A DNA stretch of 9,680 bases from the NCBI GenBank assembly GCA_937920105.1, contig CALETH010000058.1, positions 1 through 9,680 on the forward strand. The letters run 5' to 3'. The DNA is from an uncultured Bacteroidota bacterium. GTDB taxonomy: Bacteria; Bacteroidota; Ignavibacteria; UBA10030; UBA8401. The notes beneath the pieces were generated by a model. The model did not search any database. It had not been told where the DNA came from and saw only the letters and a list, made by a program, of their open reading frames with translations. A program made the translations under genes and the position numbers. This document shows, one piece after another, positions 1-4,970 of this stretch. The first letter of the stretch is position 1. Every line of letters begins with the position of its first letter.

Positions 1-1177
1 AATCTGTTGTGGTGTTGAGTGTGTCTTGGTGTTCAGTATCTACAAGATTTTTAAAAGATGTAATATAATACGCAGTATTGATGCTGTCTCCTTGTTGGAG
101 TTTGGTATTGGCATTATTTAATATAGTAGTTAGTGTTTGGATGTAGTTTGCTCCTCCAACCCAGTTGTATGCTACCATGGTGTCTTTGAGTGCGGTGAGT
201 TTTTGCAACAGTGTGTCTGCCGGTGTGCTGGCGGATGGTGGGAGGGGATAAAAATCTTCTAGGAAAAAATTTATAGAATGACGTACTGAGTTTTTTGGTG
301 TTGCTTCATTGGGTAACCAATCTATGCAAAACTTAATAAAAAATGGTTCAAGGTATCGTTTTGTCATTCCATAATCAGTAATAAAAATAAATGATGGAAA
401 ATAATCACCACGTGTAAATTCATCCGGTTCTATTGTAACACTTTCCATCGTCCGCTCTGGTTGCCCATCAGCGTCATAAGACTTTAATTCTCTAAATAAA
501 AAACTTCGTAAATCTCCTGATGCCGATTGATATCGTTGTTGAAGTAATTGAACAGCGTACGAAGAATCACATTCTTTTAATATTCTTACTGAAGATGCAA
601 TTTCAGGATATGATGCGGATGGATTAAGAATACTTTGCTCAAGAAGTGTTTTTACTTGGTTATAATATGCTGGTTGTTTTCCATACAATCCTAATATCAT
701 ACCAAGAAGTGGTGTTTTATCATTTGTTGTAAAAAGACTTTCTGCTACTGTATAATAGTTATAATATCCTTGTTGTGCTAAAAGATATATGGAACGAGTT
801 CGCACATCTACTTCTTTACTCATTGCAACAACTGTATCCAAACCCGCTATAGCACCAGCATCTCCAAAATATCCTCGTAAACATTGATAAATATAATATT
901 GTGTCCACCATATCATTGGCTTGGTAACATAAATACGAAGAGTATCTAAAATGAGTTGCTTTTCTTGCATTCCATAATAATGAATAAGATTAAATACTGG
1001 AGTATAATATCGTGATGATGGATAAGCGTTGAAAAAATCCGCCTTTAATGCTGCAAGACTTGTATCGGGTGCACCAATATTGTAAAATCCTGTTTCTTCG
1101 AGTTGCCATAATGGTGTTTGAGCAAAAGCAACATAATGTAGTATTATGCCAAATATTATTATTAATATTTTTTTCAT
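1..1177 (-). CDS. Secreted helical-repeat protein with C-terminal helical module; 3' end beyond window
   Basis: An open reading frame begins at ATG 1177 and runs through 392 codons without a stop to the left edge, so the C terminus is missing. A Shine-Dalgarno AAGGAG (1185-1190) lies 7 nt before the ATG and fixes the start. Residues 1-19 form a signal peptide (KK, a hydrophobic core, then AFA before Q20). Residues about 90-235 read as HEAT-like helical pairs, for example around VRTRSIYLLAQQGYY (125-139), and further helices at 190-235. Residues about 319-385 are a separate helical segment (LLQKLTALKDTMVAYNWVGG, then LNNANTKLQQGDSIN) that resembles FIMAH-type modules at the C termini of Ignavibacteria-type surface proteins. 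That resemblance is from memory. Codon use changes at about position 250: codons ending in C (GAC, CTC, AAC, ATC) become frequent in the last 80 codons. It is probably the third gene of a secreted-protein operon, 11 bp after the preceding stop. I infer an extracytoplasmic scaffold or binding role; no catalytic motif is visible and the function is unknown. Confidence 0.8.
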   Translation of the reverse strand, partial: MKKILIIIFGIILHYVAFAQTPLWQLEETGFYNIGAPDTSLAALKADFFNAYPSSRYYTPVFNLIHYYGMQEKQLILDTLRIYVTKPMIWWTQYYIYQCLRGYFGDAGAIAGLDTVVAMSKEVDVRTRSIYLLAQQGYYNYYTVAESLFTTNDKTPLLGMILGLYGKQPAYYNQVKTLLEQSILNPSASYPEIASSVRILKECDSSYAVQLLQQRYQSASGDLRSFLFRELKSYDADGQPERTMESVTIEPDEFTRGDYFPSFIFITDYGMTKRYLEPFFIKFCIDWLPNEATPKNSVRHSINFFLEDFYPLPPSASTPADTLLQKLTALKDTMVAYNWVGGANYIQTLTTILNNANTKLQQGDSINTAYYITSFKNLVDTEHQDTLNTTTD

Positions 1178-1184
1178 TGTAAAA

Positions 1185-1190
1185 CTCCTT
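1185..1190 (-). promoter_or_regulatory. Shine-Dalgarno AAGGAG for the left-edge secreted protein
   Basis: AAGGAG on the minus strand lies 7 nt upstream of ATG 1177. It overlaps the TAA stop of the preceding 209-residue gene (1189-1191), which suggests the two are translated from one mRNA. It serves as the reference for normal ribosome-binding-site spacing in this cassette. Confidence 0.8.
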
Positions 1191-1818
1191 ACTTATAATT
1201 TAATAATGAATCTATTTTTCTCATAACTTTTTTTCCATACATATCCCATAATTTATCTCTCATTGGCTCATTAAAAAAATTTACATACACAGAATCTTCT
1301 TCCCAAAAAAGAAATTTTTTCCGTTTTCTAAATGTAAAATTATATTTATGGGCAAATGTTTCCATTGCTGAAGTAATTGGATTATACGAAATGATAATTA
1401 TACTATCCTGTTGTAAGAATTTTTCTGCATCTCTTATTGCATTAAGTTGGTCTGTTGTGTAGACACGAAAATCACACATTATAGGTGGTAAAAATTCTAA
1501 GAGTACATCTGATAATGTTGTATCTGAATTTATATAAACACTATCAAGTTGAAAAGATACACATCCTACATAAGAAAATTTTATTGTATACATTCCTTCA
1601 GGAATATTTTGAATTTTAAAAAATCCTTCTACATTTGATACTGCTCCTAATGCTGTATTTTGTATGCTTATACTTGCACCAACAAGCGGGGAACCTGTAT
1701 CTTCATCTACTATTTTTCCCTTTATAGTAAACGTACGTTGTTGACCAATACTTTCTCCAATAAAAAATAATAGAAGAAATATGCTCATCAACAATATAAG
1801 ATTGTTTTTTTGTAACAT
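1189..1818 (-). CDS. Secreted protein with CarboxypepD_reg-like domain, function unknown
   Basis: A complete 209-residue protein. Residues 1-25 are a signal peptide (LQKNN, a long Leu/Ile/Phe core, then SIG before Q26). Residues 31-108 match the CarboxypepD_reg-like beta-sandwich that usually precedes TonB-dependent receptors: TIKGKIVDEDTGSPLVGASI, then a GxxSNxEGFFxI turn and IPEGMYTIKFSYVG. Here no plug or barrel follows. Residues 109-209 are a charged alpha/beta tail with a basic-aromatic patch (FRKRKKFLFWEED) that I cannot assign. Two cysteines (C86 and C115) could pair. The protein is likely periplasmic or surface exposed. It is the middle gene of the three-gene cassette: 63 bp after the 647-residue gene and 11 bp before the next ATG. 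The start is odd: no Shine-Dalgarno adjoins ATG 1818, and the nearest strong one is 53 nt upstream, in front of a mini-ORF. The gene call is firm; the start and function are less so. Confidence 0.85.
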   Translation of the reverse strand: MLQKNNLILLMSIFLLLFFIGESIGQQRTFTIKGKIVDEDTGSPLVGASISIQNTALGAVSNVEGFFKIQNIPEGMYTIKFSYVGCVSFQLDSVYINSDTTLSDVLLEFLPPIMCDFRVYTTDQLNAIRDAEKFLQQDSIIIISYNPITSAMETFAHKYNFTFRKRKKFLFWEEDSVYVNFFNEPMRDKLWDMYGKKVMRKIDSLLNYK

Positions 1819-1830
1819 TGAGAAACGGAA

Positions 1831-1866
1831 TTATAATAACATACTATTGTAATAATGTAGAGACAT
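1831..1866 (-). other. Possible 11-codon leader ORF, or nonsense-truncated N terminus, before the 209-residue gene
   Basis: ATG at 1866 follows AAGGAG with a 5-nt spacer, a good ribosome binding site. It encodes MSLHYYNSMLL and ends in TAA at 1831-1833. It is in frame with ATG 1818, so one in-frame stop and four codons (FRFS) separate it from the downstream gene. It may be a leader peptide that allows reinitiation 12 nt later, or the relic of a longer N terminus cut by a nonsense mutation. The downstream signal peptide already looks complete, which favours a leader or a dispensable extension. There is no evidence that it is translated. Confidence 0.35.
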
Positions 1867-1871
1867 AGAAT

Positions 1872-1877
1872 CTCCTT
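1872..1877 (-). promoter_or_regulatory. Displaced Shine-Dalgarno AAGGAG, 53 nt before the 209-residue gene
   Basis: AAGGAG lies just after the TAA-TAG tandem stops of the 647-residue gene. It is 5 nt from ATG 1866 (mini-ORF) but 53 nt from ATG 1818 (the main ORF). The surrounding AGTAAGGAG is the same nonamer that precedes the left-edge gene at normal spacing. Confidence 0.6.
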
Positions 1878-1881
1878 ACTA

Positions 1882-3825
1882 TTATCTATACCATGATTGC
1901 GTAATTGCCCATGTTTTAAATTTATTTAAAAGTGTTTTTCTTTCTGGTGATGCAAGTGCATCTGCTTCCATTTCTTCTTGTTCTTTTTCCTTTTTGGTTT
2001 TATTACCTGTACTTGCTTTTGTAATGGCATCTAATGCTTTGCCTCGTGCCTCAGTCCACGATGCTTTTGCATCTTCAAGACAAGGATATATATCACGCCC
2101 AGTATTTATATCATAATGAATTTTTGCAAATGCTTCTATGAATTCTTTTCTATATTTTTCTTTGCGTTTTATTAGATGAACATTTTCATGAATCATAGTC
2201 ATTTCTTTAAATATATACATGTATAAAGGATATTGTTTTTTATGTGTGTAACTTCCTTCTACCCACCAATTCATGGCTTCCAGTACTTTTCTGTATATAT
2301 TCATATTTGTTACTTTGGCATTCCATTCTGCGTCTGTACTTCCCATATCAATAAATCCTGGTCTTACGCAAGTGGAAACAAAAATAGGAAGACGGATGTC
2401 CGTAAATCTATATCTCCATAAAGGCTTTGAAGGGTTAGTATTATCTAAACATACATTAGGAACAAAACCTTCTATTCCTGGATTATAGAATGGATTCTTT
2501 TTATCAAGGTTAACTGTAGGTAAACCACAAGTTAATCCTAAAATTCCAGAAATATCTTCATTGTCTGGATTATAATCACAAGCACTCACAATTGTATTTT
2601 TTTGTACACCATTTTTATCAACCCAAGTAAAAATATCACCTTCTTTGTAAGTCTCAAACCAACCCTCATCAAACTCTTGTGGAAATAAGATATTATTACC
2701 ACACATTGGTATCGGTGTCGGGCAGCCCTTTATGGTAACAGTCGTATCATCGGTGTATTTACCATCTAACGTTGCAAATACTTTGGTTTTGGTAATACCT
2801 GTTGCCATTGGGTTGGGTCTAAATTTTATTTGGTTATTTACTGCACTATCTAATGAGCAATTGTAAGAGTTGAGCGTACCACCACTATTACTTAACGTAA
2901 AACTTACTCTCATATTCCCAGGCAGTGTACTAGTAATATCCGTATTATCCAAACGATATGCTTTTATCGTAATAAGAGAACTATCGCTTTGGCGTATACT
3001 ATCGGGAGTGGCAAATACTTTGATATGATGGAGTTCTTTATGACGAATGAGTATTAACTTTCCTGTTGTATCAGCAGCAGCTCCGGCAATATTGGTGGTG
3101 GTTACTGTTACGGGTATTTGTAGTGTGTCTCCGGGTTTTATTTGGTTGAGATAGTTTTGTGTATTAAATGTTTGCTGTGGTGTCCATGTTATTGTAGGTG
3201 CGTATTTTCCTGCTGGTGTTGCATAACACGTAAAGGTTGGTGTATAATTGGGTGAGGTACTGTTAATGGTATATTTTTTTATCTTTGTATTGGTGATTAC
3301 TACGGTTGGTTGTGGTACGGGTATGTAACGAAGTGTGCCATGGAGTTTATAACTTCCCGCATAATTTCCCCATACTTCATAACTAGCAATATCATTTCCT
3401 ATTGGTGGATTTTTGACTATGTATGTAAATGTTGCGATTGGATATGTTTGATTGGGTGGAGAACCATAATTATATTCAGGTCCATTATAATGTTTTATTT
3501 CTCCTGTGGTACCAAGGGGAACTGGTCCTATTACTGTTCCATTGTTCCAATCAATTCTACTATATCCATCAAATTTTCCCCGTAAAGAAATTGTATCAAC
3601 AGAACCATTTACTTCTAATAGTGTTACTCCCCAATACAAAGGCCAATAGTTCCATCCACTGTGCGGATAATCATAATAAATATCTATCCATGTTGTCGTT
3701 GAATCTGGTGTGCTTGTTGCTTGCAGTGGTATTTTGAGTTTTGGCTGTATCTCTAAGCGTTCTTTAATAATGACTTGACCGAAAAGTGAGAAGGAAGAAA
3801 AAAGTAGTATGAAAAGGGGTTTCAT
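1882..3825 (-). CDS. Secreted Ig-like multidomain protein with C-terminal HExxH (candidate metallopeptidase)
   Basis: A complete 647-residue protein. Residues 1-16 are a signal peptide (SLFG before Q17). Residues about 40-170 are a Tyr/Trp/Gly-rich beta segment of unknown family. Residues about 170-262 are a Thr/Pro-rich beta domain. Residues about 263-367 read as a bacterial Ig-like domain (HHIKVFATPDSIRQSDSSLI with a later SGGTL). Residues 368-647 are Cys-rich (C368, 375, 416, 433, 459, 486, 582) and contain MIHENVHLI, which has the HExxH zinc-peptidase pattern (H546, E547, H550). Possible third ligands are E561/E564, or E618/D622 in an EMEAD motif reminiscent of gluzincins such as M48; none is proven. 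It has no type IX secretion C-terminal domain, as it ends ITQSWYR. It is the first gene of the secreted cassette, with a strong promoter upstream. The Ig-like part seems to use C-ending codons more than the AT-rich C-terminal domain. Secretion is well supported; peptidase activity is inferred from the motif only. Confidence 0.85.
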   Translation of the reverse strand: MKPLFILLFSSFSLFGQVIIKERLEIQPKLKIPLQATSTPDSTTTWIDIYYDYPHSGWNYWPLYWGVTLLEVNGSVDTISLRGKFDGYSRIDWNNGTVIGPVPLGTTGEIKHYNGPEYNYGSPPNQTYPIATFTYIVKNPPIGNDIASYEVWGNYAGSYKLHGTLRYIPVPQPTVVITNTKIKKYTINSTSPNYTPTFTCYATPAGKYAPTITWTPQQTFNTQNYLNQIKPGDTLQIPVTVTTTNIAGAAADTTGKLILIRHKELHHIKVFATPDSIRQSDSSLITIKAYRLDNTDITSTLPGNMRVSFTLSNSGGTLNSYNCSLDSAVNNQIKFRPNPMATGITKTKVFATLDGKYTDDTTVTIKGCPTPIPMCGNNILFPQEFDEGWFETYKEGDIFTWVDKNGVQKNTIVSACDYNPDNEDISGILGLTCGLPTVNLDKKNPFYNPGIEGFVPNVCLDNTNPSKPLWRYRFTDIRLPIFVSTCVRPGFIDMGSTDAEWNAKVTNMNIYRKVLEAMNWWVEGSYTHKKQYPLYMYIFKEMTMIHENVHLIKRKEKYRKEFIEAFAKIHYDINTGRDIYPCLEDAKASWTEARGKALDAITKASTGNKTKKEKEQEEMEADALASPERKTLLNKFKTWAITQSWYR

Positions 3826-3869
3826 AATTGATAATAAAAAATGGATAATTATAAATTATTTCTTTGTTT

Positions 3870-3876
3870 CCTCCTT
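3870..3876 (-). promoter_or_regulatory. Orphan strong Shine-Dalgarno AAGGAGG, 44 nt before the 647-residue gene
   Basis: A near-ideal anti-16S match lies about 15 nt into the predicted transcript, but the first ATG is 44 nt further on, at 3825. No ATG, GTG or TTG occurs at normal spacing behind it. An in-frame TAA at 3856-3858 rules out a simple N-terminal extension. A small palindrome (ATAATT-TAT-AATTAT) lies between it and the ATG and could fold to shorten the distance. Confidence 0.5.
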
Positions 3877-3897
3877 TTACAAAAAATATAATTGTTA

Positions 3898-3926
3898 ATA
3901 ATAGAGATTTATTGTTTTATTATCAA
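3898..3926 (-). promoter_or_regulatory. Sigma70-like promoter of the secreted-protein cassette
   Basis: On the minus strand a -35 TTGATA (3921-3926) is separated by exactly 17 bp from a -10 TATTAT (3898-3903). Each hexamer has one mismatch to the consensus. Transcription would start near 3890, leaving a leader of about 65 nt before ATG 3825. It sits in the 155-bp gap between pta and the 647-residue gene, so the cassette can be transcribed separately from bamA-pta. The flanks are very AT-rich, so chance matches are likelier here than usual. Confidence 0.6.
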
Positions 3927-3980
3927 GTTTTTTAAAAAAATAATATTTTTATAAATAAGTCTTCTAGTAAAAACTTACAT

Positions 3981-4964
3981 TTAATTTCCCATCACCGCAT
4001 TAATTACTGCAACATTAATAATATCTTCAACACTGCATCCACGAGATAAATCAAAAAACGGCTTTTGCAATCCTTGGATAATCGGACCCAATGCCGTTGC
4101 TCCCCCCAAACGTTCTGCTAATTTATATCCAATATTTCCCGCATTTAAATCCGGAAAGATAAAAATGTTGGCTTTTCCTGCAACAATACTCTTGGGTGCT
4201 TTTCTTTCAGCAACGGCGGGAACAAATGCTGCATCAAATTGTAACTCACCATCAATTTTTAGTGTGGGATTTTTTTGCTGTGCGATTGTTGTGGCTGTTT
4301 GCACTTTTTCTACCAGTGGATGTTTCGCACTTCCTTTTGTGGAAAATGAAAGCATCGCAACTTTTGGCTCTTCTTTCACGAGTACTTGATAACTTTGTGC
4401 TGTGGTAAGAGCAATATCGGCGAGTTGTTCTGCGGTGGGATTTGGTACTACGGCACAATCTGCAAAGAAGAAAACATTTTCTTCCAACAACATTACAAAA
4501 AAACTGGAAACAATAGAAATATTTTTTTCCATTCCAACAATTTGTATTCCTGCACGCAATACATCTGCCGTGGTGGAAAGCGAGCCGGCAACACATCCAT
4601 CTGCAAGATTTTTTCTGACGAGCATTGCTGCAAAAAAAAGAGGATATAAAATTATCTTTTCTGCTTCTTGGTAAGTAATATTTTTTTCTTTACGCAGCGT
4701 ACAATATTCTTGCACAAAATCTAAAAAATATTCTGAATCTGTTGGATTAATAATGGTAATGTTTTCTAATGCAAGATTTTCTTGGTGTGCAAGTTGTTGT
4801 ATTTGTTGCGGATTTCCAATAAGAATTGGTGTTACCAATTCATTTTTTTGTAGATAATCAACTGCATGCAAAGTTCTACTATCCATTGCATCCGGAAAAA
4901 CAATTTTTTTGTAAAGTGTTTTTGCTTTTTGATGAAGTGTGGAAAGAAAGGAATTAGTCAACAT
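3981..4964 (-). CDS. pta: Phosphate acetyltransferase (phosphotransacetylase)
   Basis: Converts acetyl-CoA and phosphate to acetyl-phosphate and CoA, reversibly, in the cytoplasm. At 327 residues it matches the short, single-domain PTA/PTB form, without the N-terminal DRTGG/P-loop regions of the long E. coli type. The N terminus has IVFPDAMDSRTLHA. The C-terminal half has the family blocks KANIFIFPDLNAGNIGYKLA, then LGGATALGPIIQGLQKP. DLSRGCSVEDIINVA follows, and its S307, R308 and D314 correspond to the Ser-Arg-Asp catalytic set described for Methanosarcina Pta. The start is ATG 4964, 6 bp after the bamA stop, with no Shine-Dalgarno, so translation probably depends on coupling to bamA. The usual partner gene ackA (acetate kinase) is not adjacent on either side. 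A phosphate butyryltransferase is the nearest alternative, but the C-terminal motifs favour Pta. Confidence 0.95.
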   Translation of the reverse strand: MLTNSFLSTLHQKAKTLYKKIVFPDAMDSRTLHAVDYLQKNELVTPILIGNPQQIQQLAHQENLALENITIINPTDSEYFLDFVQEYCTLRKEKNITYQEAEKIILYPLFFAAMLVRKNLADGCVAGSLSTTADVLRAGIQIVGMEKNISIVSSFFVMLLEENVFFFADCAVVPNPTAEQLADIALTTAQSYQVLVKEEPKVAMLSFSTKGSAKHPLVEKVQTATTIAQQKNPTLKIDGELQFDAAFVPAVAERKAPKSIVAGKANIFIFPDLNAGNIGYKLAERLGGATALGPIIQGLQKPFFDLSRGCSVEDIINVAVINAVMGN

Positions 4965-4970
4965 AAAAAT

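Noticed and set aside
2273..2488. Plus-strand ORFs opposite the 647-residue gene (2233-2488, 3310-3737)
   Set aside because: They are antisense to a coherent secreted protein and have no recognisable domain or ribosome binding site.
3926..3977. Inverted repeat AAGTTTTT / AAAAACTT downstream of pta as a terminator
   Set aside because: The arms are only about 8 bp and almost all A-T, with a loop of more than 30 nt and no GC stem. In such an AT-rich gap this is expected by chance.
4252..4596. Minus-strand ORF of 114 codons inside pta
   Set aside because: It is an alternative frame of a well-supported Pta, with a Cys/Arg-rich composition typical of a wrong frame.
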